Of a stretch of DNA of 64,000 bases, positions 45,341 to 56,354 are shown piece after piece (position 1 is the stretch's first letter; each line of letters begins with the position of its first letter). A program made the translations under genes and the position numbers. The notes under the pieces are model-generated. The model made no database searches. It was not told the DNA's origin and worked only from the letters and a program-made list of their open reading frames with translations. Source of the DNA: Hyaloperonospora brassicae (lineage: Eukaryota; Oomycota; Peronosporomycetes; Peronosporales; Peronosporaceae); NCBI GenBank assembly GCA_947650285.1, contig CANTFL010000173.1:124001-188000 (forward strand), given 5' to 3'.

Positions 45341-45355
45341 TCACCCCTCCCTTAT
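45341..45355 (-). other. Polypurine tract of the minus-strand chromovirus
   Basis: Element-strand AAGGGAGGGGTGA directly before the 3' LTR; matches the tract at 690-704. Confidence 0.7.
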
Positions 45356-45472
45356 CTGATAGTAACCGTGAGACTATCGAAAATAAGGCGGCCACCCGTT
45401 GGCCACCATTGGGACAGGGGGCACTTGTTGGGTCCGTTCCATTCACTTTCCGCTTGACATCGCATTGTTAAC

Positions 45473-47068
45473 ATGTCTATGCGGGGTGACTCAAGACACG
45501 CACAGCCTGCTGCTGTGCCAGCCTCTGCGGCAGACGCTTCGTCGTCTGCTGCTTGTTCTCCGTATGCAGCAGAAGGTGCTGCAGACGCACGCGGTATCGC
45601 ACCACGTGCACATGATGACCTTGGCAATGAGGTCATCTACTCTGGCGAGTCAGACGTGCCTGACTCGCGCAACGTTCCAAAGGCATCCCGATCACCGGCG
45701 GTGCCTCATCGTTCGTCAAGATTACTGTCGAACGAGCGGAATCGTGAAATGCATCACAGTCTCTTCGGCAGTGATGATGAACTCGATGGTGAGGAATGCT
45801 ATGCCTCACCAGTTTCAACTCGTGCTTCCCCGCAAGATCGTGATGACGATGGCTCTTGCCATCGTCATTCTGTAAGCCGTGGTACCGAAACAGATTACAC
45901 ATTGAAGCGTGGTGAGATCAAGCCGTGGCGCTTGCCCGAGCAGCTCATCAATAGCTTGTCTTACGAGACAAGCCAACACCATCGAATTCCTTTATTCGAT
46001 GCAACTGAGCTTCATCGCTTAAGTTCCAGCGCGAGCAACTTTCGCGCTGAAGAATAATTTTATCTCGATGCCTTCTTCAGGCATTGATGGTACCATGGCA
46101 ACCAAAAGCGTGACAAGAACTCGCTTTTGGCGGCGTGGAACGCGTCCGTCCAAAATGTCAAGAATTTCGGACGAGAAGGGTGGCTTAAGAAGCTAGAGGC
46201 GATGCGCCTCAAGTTCGAAAAACGAACGCCAACCGGTGCAAGGTACCGGTTGCATAATCTGTCAAGTGAGGTCGGCATTCCATGCCTCACTTGGAGTGAT
46301 CCTTGTGCGAGCTGTGTCGACAACTTGCAACGTGCACATAGGGACATGTATTCCCTAAGTTAGCCCTGGGGAAGGGAACAATTCTCGGCTGAGATGCGGG
46401 ACGCGATTGCAAACTTGCATTCCGTCTACAAGCGCCAAAAGCGCGTGTTTACCTATGGGCCCGAGGACCTATCGGATGAGTCTCGTCATACTGGTGGACG
46501 AGACCTTCAACGTCAGCCATCAGCTGGGAACGAGGTTCCCAGCTGTCAAAGGAAGGTGGGTACCCACGCCACCGGACGAGGTAGCTCGTCCTTGATCCTG
46601 AATCGCCACGGTGGTTCAAGATACGCTCCACAAGTAAGCGTTGACCACCGTGGGAATCCACCAGTGGTTCCGGTGGTGGTGGAAAGACAAGGTCCGGCTC
46701 AGCCGCCGAACCTGCACGAGACTTTGGGTAACCACGAGCGTTACCTGACCGAGCTGAGGGAGGACGTCGAGCACGAATACAACCCACGGCACGCCTTGCA
46801 GTCGGACGTGCGACCTCTTCGAGCCGATCGGGAGAAGTACCAATCGGAATTCGCGTTCGCTCAGCTTGAGAGCGATCGCGAGAAGCATCGTGTGCGCGAA
46901 GAGCTAGAGGCGGCTCGTCGCGAGACCGCGTCGCTGAAGGACCAACTTCAGTGTTTGGTCCGTGATCACAAGAATCCGTTGAGGATTCTTGAGCGCGCCG
47001 GTTATCTCCGTTGTCGCAAGAGGCCTCGTACTGATGGTACGGGTGGAGACGGCCAACATAAAACGTAG
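45473..47068 (+). pseudogene. Antisense ORF in the chromovirus 3' region (about 530 codons, three stops)
   Basis: A single plus-strand frame running opposite to the retroelement genes. Open 45473-46057, then stops at about 46055, 46075 and 46361, and open again 46394-47068, all in the same frame, so only nonsense changes break it. The N-terminal third matches the 572-1 copy. The middle contains a Trp-rich region (NVKNFGREGWLKKLEAM) and a Cys pair region (TWSDPCASCVDNL). The C-terminal third is a predicted coiled coil (YQSEFAFAQLESDREKHRV, LEAARRETASLKDQLQ) ending in a basic RCRKRPR, possibly a nuclear localisation signal. Its 3' part overlaps the chromodomain frame (46449-47291) on the other strand. 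No known family recognised. Confidence 0.6.
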
Positions 47069-48355
47069 GATGCGTGCGCATCCTACGAGGCAATTCGATC
47101 GTGTATGCATTGCCTTTTCGATGCAACACACGAAATGTACCAATGTATTTCGGCAGTAGTTTACTACTGCCGACACTAGTGACTGCATGTCCAGGTAAGT
47201 TTACCGTAGGCAGCAGTACCAGGTTATTAACTTTAAATGAAAGAGCATTTGCTCTTCCATTCTTGTCTGCATTCCGTTTCAGGCGGTCCACCGCATTTGC
47301 GATGGCGTCCTGAACGAAACGGACTACCGCCTCTCGAGTCAGCAGGAAGTTCTCTGCTGACTCGTTGTTGTGTTATTCAGTGCGCTTCGTGCGCACTGCT
47401 AAGAGATCGTTCTCTTCTTCAACGAGGTGGTCTTCTTCCTCGCTAACATTGTCGTTGACGATGCTGAATATCCCAGCATCGTCATCATTGTCTGATGTAG
47501 CAGCAGCGTCATCGCTACTGCTAAGCTCGATTTCCTCAATGTCGACAACGTCGACATCGGCATCAAACGTATCGGCGTGAGCGGTGATATGTGATGAGCA
47601 AGAGCCAAAACGGTTTTTACTCGAGCGGGTCCCTCCTCCCTCAACTCAGAGTCACTCTGTATGAGGGCGGGAATATGTGGGTGGCGTAAACCATTCCCGT
47701 AGAACGGTGTATGCATTGTGGACGCATGCACGGAGTTGTTGATGGCAAACTCAACCATCGGCAAGGACCCACTCCAATTTATAAAGGAGTGGACGTATTA
47801 ACGAATAATTTCTTCGAGGACACGGTTCGCACGTTCTGTCTGACCATCTGTTTCAGGATGGTCAGAGGTTGACATCTTCAACCGTGTTTTTAATGTGCGT
47901 AACACGGATTGCATAAACGCCGCCGTGAACCGAGGGTCACGGTCTGACACGAATTCACGAGGTAAACCGTGAGATCGAAACACTGTGTCTATGAAGACAC
48001 GCGCACAATTGTATGCGTTGATCGATTCTGGGACTGCAGCAAGATGTACCATCATGCTGAAACGATCCACAAATACAAGAATACCATTTTTCTTGTTCGT
48101 GTCTTCGGGAAACCCGAAGACAAAGTCCATGGACACGGACTCCTACCACTCTGCCGGGATCGACAGAGGTTGTAACGGTGTATGGGATGAAGGACGAGGC
48201 TTCACCCGTTGACAGACCTCGCAAGAACGAATGTACTTGCAGACAAACTGATACTGGCGGGGATAGTAAAAGTCACGACTGACCGTGAGGTAAGACTTTT
48301 CTCGGCCACGATGCCCGCCAGAAGACGCATCGTGACACTCGAAAATGATGCGTAA
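46449..48355 (-). pseudogene. Integrase and chromodomain region of the chromovirus pol
   Basis: The zinc-binding HHCC part (FECHDASSGGHRG, then CEVCQRV) lies at about 48195-48340. The integrase core has acidic residues in FVDRFS, VSDRDPRF and TDGQTERANR at 48136-47798. A tail follows (VEFAINNSVHASTMHTPFYGN), then a frame change near 47640. The frame 47291-46449 continues with HPTFYVGRLHPYH and a C-terminal chromodomain (TSYLVRWRGYPPSFDSWEP). Chromodomains guide integration to methylated histone H3 in known chromoviruses. Broken by in-frame stops around 48361, 48140 and 47797 and one frameshift. Confidence 0.85.
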
Positions 48356-50244
48356 TCACAATTCATTATGATCGGGAACGACGACACGAGGCGTGGCGTC
48401 GGCAACTGCTGTATAGTACAGCAGGCCATTGCGAGTCGTGTACCGATCCAAAGAGGAACGGTACAGAGCCGGCATATCCGACAAGGATTTCCGAGATGGG
48501 TTCGCAAGATGACCCATCAAACGGAGGGGATTTGTGTCTCCTGCGTTTGCCTTCCTCACGTCGTCGAGTAACGGCGACGACGGCACACTGATGGACAGTG
48601 TCGCAACAGTGGGCAAGGCCTCACTGTTGACTCGGGTCGTTGGCTCAAAGCCGGGCCGACGTGACAACGCATCAGCGACGACATTGAGTAGTCCTGGTTT
48701 ATAATCTACGGAGAAGTTGAGCTCTGCGAAGAAGGACAGCCGCCTCGCAATCCTTTGCGAGAGGTGTGGACTGTTTACGGCCGTGCGTAGTGACGCATGG
48801 TCCGTATAGACGATGATCGGTCTATCTCCCAAGAGATAGACCCGGAAATTATCCAGTGCATACTACATGAAAAGGGGTTCCTTGTCATGCACTAAGTAGT
48901 TGCGTTCGGCTGGTTGCAGATGACGCGATTGATAACAGACGACGCGCTCTGCGCCGTCTGTGTCATACTGCATCAACGCACAGACGATAGAAAAATCGCT
49001 GGCGTTACAGACCACATGAAATGGTCTGTCCTGATCTGCAATCGCCAAGATGGGCGATTGCATCAAGCTTTGCTTGATACCCTCAAAGGAACGCTGACAG
49101 TCAGCGTTCCATGACCACTTGACATTTTTCTTGAGCAAGCAAGAAAGATGTACCGTCATCTCGGCGTAGTTGCGAGAGTCCTTGTGCAAGTACGCCGCTA
49201 GACCTAGGAACTTTCTTAGTCCCTTGACATCGACTGGCACTGGCCAGTCGGTGATCGCCTTGATCTTTTCGGGATCAGGGCGTACGCCGTGTTCATCCAC
49301 AATGCACCCAAGAAGTGGTATTTCGCTTGCCGCAAATATACACTTCTTGAGGTTGGCATACAACTTATGCTTGCGCATAAGTTGAAGAACCTCACGAACG
49401 TGAGTTCTGTGAACTTCAGCGTCCGTCTTTCCGTCCATAGCCCGGCTATGGACGAACACATCATCGAAATAACTCGGTGCGAAATCCCGCACCGGTCTCA
49501 ACAGATTTGTGACGCATCTGTTGAATGTTGCGAGGGCATTGCTCAGCCCCTGTGGCATCACTAGCCACTCCCACAGCATACCGCTGGGGGTGCTCACTGC
49601 CGTGTACGGAACATCCCGTTCGCGCATGCGGATCTGATAGAACCCATCCATCAGATCCATGGACGAAAAGATGGTACTCTTTAACATACCATCTATAATT
49701 ACGTCCTTTCTTGGTATCGGCGCCTGAGCCGGTACCGTTGCAGCATTCAATTTGTTGAGTGCGTGCACTATCCGCCACCCTCCTGTGGCCTTTCGCACAC
49801 ATAAGGTCGGAGAGCTGTGAGGGAATGTCGATTCCCTCACACGCCTGATGCTAAGCGATCGGCAAAGAACTTGTCGATTGCTACCACTTGTTCACGAGGC
49901 AGTGGACACTCCTTCATAACAAAATAAATCGAGCCCGGTTTCAGCTTGATCTCGTGTCGAGTGCCTTTGTCCTTAGGCAACTCGCAAGGCACGGATTCAA
50001 TGAACACATCCTTGAATTCGATCAAATCCTTGTACAAAGGATTTGCCTGAAGTGAATCCCAGGACTGAGATTCATATCTCTCAATCCGAGTCTTCTCATC
50101 GATGACACTTTCGTCCATCGATGAACTGCTGAGAACCCTCTCGGTCCCAGTATACACCGTTGTAGATCTAATATCGGTAATGTACTCGTCCTCCGCGACG
50201 AGTACACAGATTTGCTTGACTTTTCCACTACGCAGATCACGCAA
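48356..50244 (-). pseudogene. Reverse transcriptase and RNase H region of the chromovirus pol
   Basis: The segment 50244-49837 (DLRSGKVKQICVLV to PLPREQVVAIDKF) leads into RT; a one-base deletion near 49840 shifts the frame. 49840-48863 holds the RT core: DLMDGFYQIRMRE, MPQGLSNALATF and catalytic YFDDVFVH, then the connection (LGCIVDEHGVRPDPEKI) and the start of RNase H (FHVVCNASDFS). An AAG-to-TAG change at about 48863 interrupts the frame, which resumes at 48832 with DRPIIVYTDHASLRTAV and DYKPGLLNVVADALSR. Confidence 0.92.
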
Positions 50245-50400
50245 GAACCGTTTCGGTTCTAGCGTCGGCAGTTGAGTTATCTCCGAAGTTTACTTCGGAG
50301 GCGCAACCAGATCAAGCGTGTAAGCGCCTACGCTTGATCCATCATTAACCAAGACATTCAGTGTCTCGATTACCTCCTGGGAAATCACTTCCACAGGATC

Positions 50401-50919
50401 TGGGAGAGTTTTCTACACAATGTAGTGATCATCTACATTGTGTTCTTTTACAGTCGTGCTAACGACCGTAGCACAAGTGAGTTCATCGCACTCACTCGTA
50501 GTACACCCACGTGAGTGTGGGCGTTCCAAGATATTCGTCAGGTGGTTATCTGAGGAACAAGTGGCAGGTATCGTAGCCGATCGAAACTGCCAACTCACCC
50601 TTGGCTCGTACTTCTTAATTCAAGGCAACCCTAAGATGACGTAGAACTTGTCATCTAGGTCAAGCACGATGAAATCATCATCGTACTGTTCGCCTTTTAA
50701 CGTGTAGTGGATTCTACCTACACGTTTCTTCACAGTGATCGATTCGCCTGTCGCTAGGTTCACCGTCATCTTCGTTAGAGGGATCTCCCGCTCCACGAAG
50801 TTAAAAATTCCTGCCTCTAGCAACTGGCGACGCGCAAAATTGCTCGACGCCCCACAGTCAAATTGGGCGCGAAGTGACAAGTCTTTTGTCACTTCAAACT
50901 TCAAGGTGATGAGAGACAA
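50401..50919 (-). pseudogene. Aspartic protease region of the chromovirus
   Basis: The frame from 50919 contains LSLRAQFDCGASSNF, the D-x-G-A active site of retropepsins (DCGA variant), followed by YDDDFIVLDLDDKF and VILGLP. A TGG-to-TGA change at about 50620 stops it; the frame resumes (WQFRSATIPATCSS) to about 50413. The plus-strand element has the same DCGAS signature at 61480-61494. Confidence 0.85.
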
Positions 50920-51246
50920 CTCATCACCAGGTGCAGAGACACACAGAAATTGTGTGTCGGGAGCAACCTTCTTCAGGAGATTTGCAAATTCTCTTGATGT
51001 TGCTGGATCAGTAGGGCGCTCCGCCCCTACTGATCCCGACCGTTTTTATGGTCCACCTCGCTGTTGCGACTTCGCAACAGCAACGGACCCTCGCCCTCCA
51101 GTTCTTCTTGCTGGTGGGTGAACACTGCGCTCAGCACCGCGAGGTTCTGAGCTGGGGACACTGCATTTATATGCGTAGTGTACCAGTTTATGACAGCGAT
51201 GGCATCTCACCATTCGCTTGTCATTCGCAGGGCGAGGTTTCTCTCC

Positions 51247-52134
51247 CTAGACTTGACAGAGGTACATTGGTTCTTGACCTCCGACTGCTAATCGTTTCTG
51301 TGGACGATGCGAGGTCAACGTAGCGTGAGACTGTCTCACGCTATAATCTTCTTGCTCCGCTGCGAAGATTGCCTCTGAAAGCGTCTTTAGCTTTCCGCGG
51401 AACAGGTGGTCCCTAACGGGACCGTCTGAAAGCCCTTGAATAAAGATTGTGATCAACAAAAACTCACTCACAGGGTTCACTACCATGCAGCTTGCAAGGT
51501 AGCGTACATGTTGAGCGTAAGCGTGAACCTTACGCTTACCCTGATTGAGTTGCAGGAGCGCCGAAAGAGTCCTGAACTCTGCTCTGGGCGGCTCGAACGT
51601 CTCACTGAGCAGGGTCTTGAAGATCCTCAACGACCCAAATACGTTTGGGTCGTGCAACTTGAGGTTCAGGGCCTAAGCTCTGGCTTCTCCCTCCAGGTTA
51701 GACTGAGCGAATGAGACTTGCATTCGCTCATCATCGATGCGACGAGCATCGATGGCATCGCCCAGCTCGACGAACCACCTCAACAGGGTGTCTTCCTCGA
51801 CTTCCCGATACTTGGAGACCTCTATTTTTAGAGACTCCCGTCGACGCTCACGCGTCGGCTCTGCGGACTGAGACTGTTGTTGTCTCAGTGCTTTGGTCCG
51901 CTGGTGATCTTGTTGTTGTAACAAGGTCACCTGCGCTCGCGACTCATCAAGTTCTCGTTGCAAAAACTTGCTAATGACGACTTGTTGCTGGTCCCTATCC
52001 CTTGAGGATAGCATGGCCCATATGGATTCCTCGCCAACTGTCGAACTCATTCGTTTGATCGCACTCCAATTCGATGTCGCTCGAATGGGAGTAGCTTTCA
52101 CGGGTTCCGTGAAAGCTGTCGCCGTCTCCATCAT
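51247..52134 (-). pseudogene. gag of the chromovirus
   Basis: Starts at ATG 52134 and has an N-terminal coiled coil (VISKFLQRELDESRAQVTLL). A TGG-to-TAG type stop lies at about 51673 and the frame then continues: SETFEPPRAEFRTLSALLQL, KVHAYAQHVRYLASCM, ITIFIQGLSDGPVRDHLF, the retrotrans_gag capsid signature. Ends at 51247. The equivalent in the second element is 60223-61250. Confidence 0.9.
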
Positions 52135-52177
52135 CCAACATGTTCATGTTGGGCGATGGGGTTGTGGTCCTTGGACG

Positions 52178-52195
52178 GACTACAAGGTGCTACCA
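52178..52195 (-). other. Primer-binding site of the minus-strand chromovirus
   Basis: Element-strand TGGTAGCACCTTGTAGTC two bases after the 5' LTR; TGG complements the CCA tail of a tRNA. The second element has TGGTAGCACTTTGTAGTC in the same place (60175-60192), so both use the same primer tRNA; identity not determined. Confidence 0.65.
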
Positions 52196-52197
52196 GG

Positions 52198-52636
52198 TGT
52201 AAAGGGGCACTATTGACTACGTACTGGTTGACCAGTACGGAGTATACTTCCACTGACGACAGTGGTCGACAGTGCCCTACTAGGTGTTGAAGGAGAACAG
52301 AGGAAGGAAAGGAGACAAAGTAGTCAGACTAGTCTCTTGGTAAAAGTAAAACTGTATTAATATAATTAAGTCCTATAACTCCTTGAATCTCTGTTGTCCT
52401 GACTTAATTATACTACTATAACCAAATGTATGATGACGTCTACTCACCACCCATTGCGCGCGTCTAGCAGCGATTCGTGGGTTAATGTCATCACGATATC
52501 AACCAATGAGTAGACCCTTCGGTCACTCCAACAATATCACCATGTTTGTGATTTTGTTAAAAGAATATTCGACGTGATACTATTTATTGTCAAATTGTCA
52601 TAATGACAATCTCATGTAACGGGCTACCCCGTTACA
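52198..52636 (-). repeat. 5' LTR of the minus-strand chromovirus (439 bp)
   Basis: Element orientation: starts TGTAACGGGGTAGCCCGTTA and ends TGCCCCTTTACA (one mutated base in the terminal repeat). The first 22 bases form a perfect hairpin; the last 80 are the foldable module. Its first about 280 bases correspond to the 393-bp LTR type, but the U5 half is unrelated. Confidence 0.92.
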
Positions 52637-55600
52637 CTACTTCCGTGACGCCTTAAAATTGCTTAGAACCAAGTCAAAAACAATATATAGCTAACGCCCT
52701 CATCTTTGACATGTAAATCGTTAAGTTAATTGTCCTCTATAACCATAGATACTGATATATTTAGACTGTTTCACTTAAAAATGTAACACGATAAGATACT
52801 TGCTTACACGTTGCTTTCATTATCTGTTGCAAGCATTATAATTTAAACTGAAAAATTAACAACACATGAAAATTATTAGACAGTTTGCAAGCATTATAGT
52901 AAGACGCATTCGTTATGTTTATGTTACCTATTGCATATTTCATTTTAGTGAGCAAAGTTGGGACCCGACGCATGTCATTTACCCGTTATATATCGATGTG
53001 ATATAACCATAAGAGTTCAGGCGAGGTTTTACCATCACAAATCTAAATTATAACGTACTAGGCGATACGTTACAGGCGCCTGTACGATTAGTTTTTAAAA
53101 GAACTCAAGGCTGTTAAATCTTTCACATCGTACTAACTTAACTTGCGAAATGACGCTACCTAGCATAAGCCATATGTTATTTAACACAGCAGATTATATG
53201 AGTAGTACCTTTTCATCGGGGAGTTAATGGTCGTGTTAAGACTGAAGCCATTCTTCATTTTAAGATCTACACATCCTGCTTTTCCCAATCCCCAGTAGAT
53301 TTACACTAATTGCTGTCTTTTCTCGATGAAGGTGCAATAATAAAACCAAAGTGCTCAAGCTTTCTGCGTGTAAGTAAATTCACGCTGATATTGCTATAAT
53401 TACAATATAACATTCGAGTTCCATATCAATGAAATAGTCAGAGATCTGGGCCATACGAAAATTATTTGGAAACCATTTATTGTGTATCATATTTACCTTG
53501 TTCGTCAATCCAACGGACTGCTTTCATAGTATTCTCTTATGCGGCGCAACAATGTACGTTGAACTATTCGACTGTGATAAGCATGGCGATGAAACACCAT
53601 AAGCCATCGGGTCGATGTCCGTGCATCGTATTGTCAACATTATCAGATACGTGCTACTGCATCACAGATAGAGCCGATAAGCACTGTTTTGATCATCAAA
53701 TTTAGCGATTGGGTATTTGCCGTTTATGTTATTGACTATTTCTTGATCGACTTTATTCGGTATGTGTAAAATAGGCAATACAGTCGTTTCTCCATGTAGC
53801 GGGCCAAAAGGTGTAACGTGCTTGCCTCGGTTCTTGTATAAATCTCTCTTATGTCGAAATACAATCCGATTCCATTCTAGAAAATGCATGCATGGTACAC
53901 AGTCTTCCGCACCGATCAATGCTTTTTAGCATGCTCGGTGATGCTTGCCAGATTACTATTTAATTCGTCGATGTCGCAAAGTAGCTAGAGAAAGGATCGC
54001 AGACGGACACAACTTTCAAAAACCTCGGATAGACTAATCGTCAACTCACCGGCACACTCACCGTACCCATCGTCCTAAACTGCCTCATGACCTATCTTGT
54101 CTGAGCCCCACTCGATCGGTACGTCGTCATCCGCTCCGATGTTCTCGTCGACACTGACTCAGCAAGTCAAACCATCCAAGGTCTCGGTCAGATGGACCTC
54201 AACATATCGATCTTTGCGTTTGTTGTAGTCGCGTAGCTGAGTAAGACCGGTATTTATCAACGCCTCCACGATATCACACTTTCTCCAGCATTTGCGAATA
54301 TTTTGCTCGATTACCTCTTCCTAGATCAATATAGCGAAGCTCACAGCATCCATGACATCCAACTTTCTGTCGATTCTGGTGTGGATTGCATCCAAGAGCC
54401 ATCAATATAATCTCTTTCGATACCGCGCTTTATACGACCTAATAACTCTGTCAAAATAACGTAAAAATTGCTGGTCAAAAGACCAACCATTTAAACTTTA
54501 TCTACGTCGAGCAATTGCAAATGTGCTGTCATTTTTGTCGGCAGTAATTCCAGCTTGACATTGTAGCATTCAGGGGTGACGTAGTGACACAGAGCGTTGA
54601 CCGGAAGGAGAAGCATTTACATCCTGTACATATTGGCGTCGAAATGAATATTCCACTCAGCAAACGTTGACCTGATTTGCCACCCAGTCCGGTTTTTGAA
54701 GTACACAAGCATCATTTGCTTGGTGTTGGCTATTCAACATGCTCGAGATTTCTTCTACTTGCCTATGACAACGAGATCCCTACAAAGGTATTACGATAAT
54801 ATTCCCTTCAAAGGACACTCCCTCGATATTACCCGTTTAAGGTAATACTACTTGCTATTATTTACTACAATTAGTCTCGGCAGCGACGTACTCATCTGTT
54901 GATGTCATGGATTGGGCTTGCCCGGTTGCATGGACCCTCATCGAATACACCTCGGTGCTACTAATAGATCTCGTATTGAGCAAGCAAAGTTTGCCTAAAT
55001 GTTGTAAGACTGAATAATGACGATCGTCGAATCAAATTGCCAATTAGAAAACTGAAGAAATTGGACACTTAGACACGTATGGATTGAAGCAGAGATGATG
55101 TTTGAGATTCGGACGGCAAAAGGCGTGAAGACCAAAACGATGATCGCTGGATTTTCGCTGCAAGTATTCACGCGTGTGAATTTAGAATAGGGTGAACGGC
55201 AGCGAGCTAGTGCTTTGCTATACGTATATACAGAAAAATATTCGCCCGTGGATGGATAGAGATTAGTATTTTGTCATCGACTGATACTGCCCGTCATTCC
55301 GGTTCTGTCGGCTGTATACAATCAAGCCAATGACACTTCGCTGATACAGCACCAGATCCGATCACCCTCATCAACTACTCATAAGCTCAAGACTCTTCTG
55401 CTTTACGCTGCAAACTAGTAGGTTACACGCGCGTCTTTAAATCATACAAAAAATTCTCTTTACCGACTTTGACATTGGCCGTTGCGTGGCATGTACGTTT
55501 GTACATTACATAAGAATGTTAACTTTCTCACAGACAGTTTGTAGTATGGAAAACGTCCATCGAAACGCGGTGATGGCAATGGGCGCATGTGGTGCGTGGA

Positions 55601-56354
55601 AATGAACAAACCGCGCGCTTGATGCTATGATAAACGGCATAGGTAGATGGCATGTTGTAGTATAAACTTTGACGTGCAACAGAAGAAGGCGCACAAATGT
55701 CACATCAATTTTAAAACCGTTAGTCAGATCACGCGCCATGTGCAATGAAAAATTATCAGATAATACTATCATATATAGCAGCTATCGAGCATCGTTGCGC
55801 ACGGTTGTAGCTTCATCATTTTCGTTCGTCAAAGTGTGTGATGTCGCTTGGCAAGCAATCCAGGCGTGCTATGGCATCGTCTTCGTTCTATCTCAGCTGC
55901 TAGTGCGAGTCGCGTGTGATACCTAGGGTGCAATTGCTACGCACCAGTCAGACACGTTGATGTCAACGCTGCGTTTGCGTCTCTACCGGCTGTGTGCGAT
56001 GATCTACTCCGGCACACGTCTCATGAACTGGTACAGCACTTTGCGACAGAGTCCGTCCTAATGGATTGTGTCTATTTAAAGTGGCGCAAAACGTGGCTGC
56101 CGCACAATGACTGCAGCGCTTTTCCACTGAGAAGAGGAAGCAGTGGTGGACGGGACGGACTTCGGTCAAGCTTACGATTTCAAGTACATTGTTGTTTACG
56201 ACGTCTGCTCAATCGCAGATGTCGCGTGCACGCGAGTAAAAAAAGTGAGCTCACATGTAGCAAACGGTGCAGTAAAAAAGAGATTATAACTTGCCAACGC
56301 ACAACAAAACAAATCCGCCACTTCGTTTATCGACCCGGATACAACACGCTAAGC
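52637..56354. other. AT-rich gene-poor stretch
   Basis: No intact gene. The only coding-like sequence is the decayed stretch at 54009-54840. 55.5-56.3 kb has short ORFs only and includes the 3' flank of the NBR1-like gene. Confidence 0.5.
54009..54840 (+). pseudogene. Unidentified decayed coding sequence
   Basis: One frame (54009-54410) gives 134 codons with only three internal stops and strongly protein-like sequence (LDRYVVIRSDVLVDTDSASQ; GQMDLNISIFAFVV; SKTGIYQRLHDITLSPAFAN; LLDYLFLDQYSEAHSIHDIQ). It continues in another frame (FRYRALYDLITLSK) and fades by about 54840. I do not recognise the family. It could be a host pseudogene or part of an unrecognised transposable element. Confidence 0.45.

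Larger units (their letters stand above)
44980..52636 (-). mobile_element. Ty3/gypsy chromovirus, nearly full length, inactive
   Basis: Order on the minus strand: 5' LTR 52198-52636, primer-binding site, gag, protease, reverse transcriptase, RNase H, integrase, chromodomain, an antisense ORF region, polypurine tract, 3' LTR. Ty3/gypsy order (RT before integrase) and the chromodomain define a chromovirus. Inactivated by several nonsense changes and frameshifts. Confidence 0.92.
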
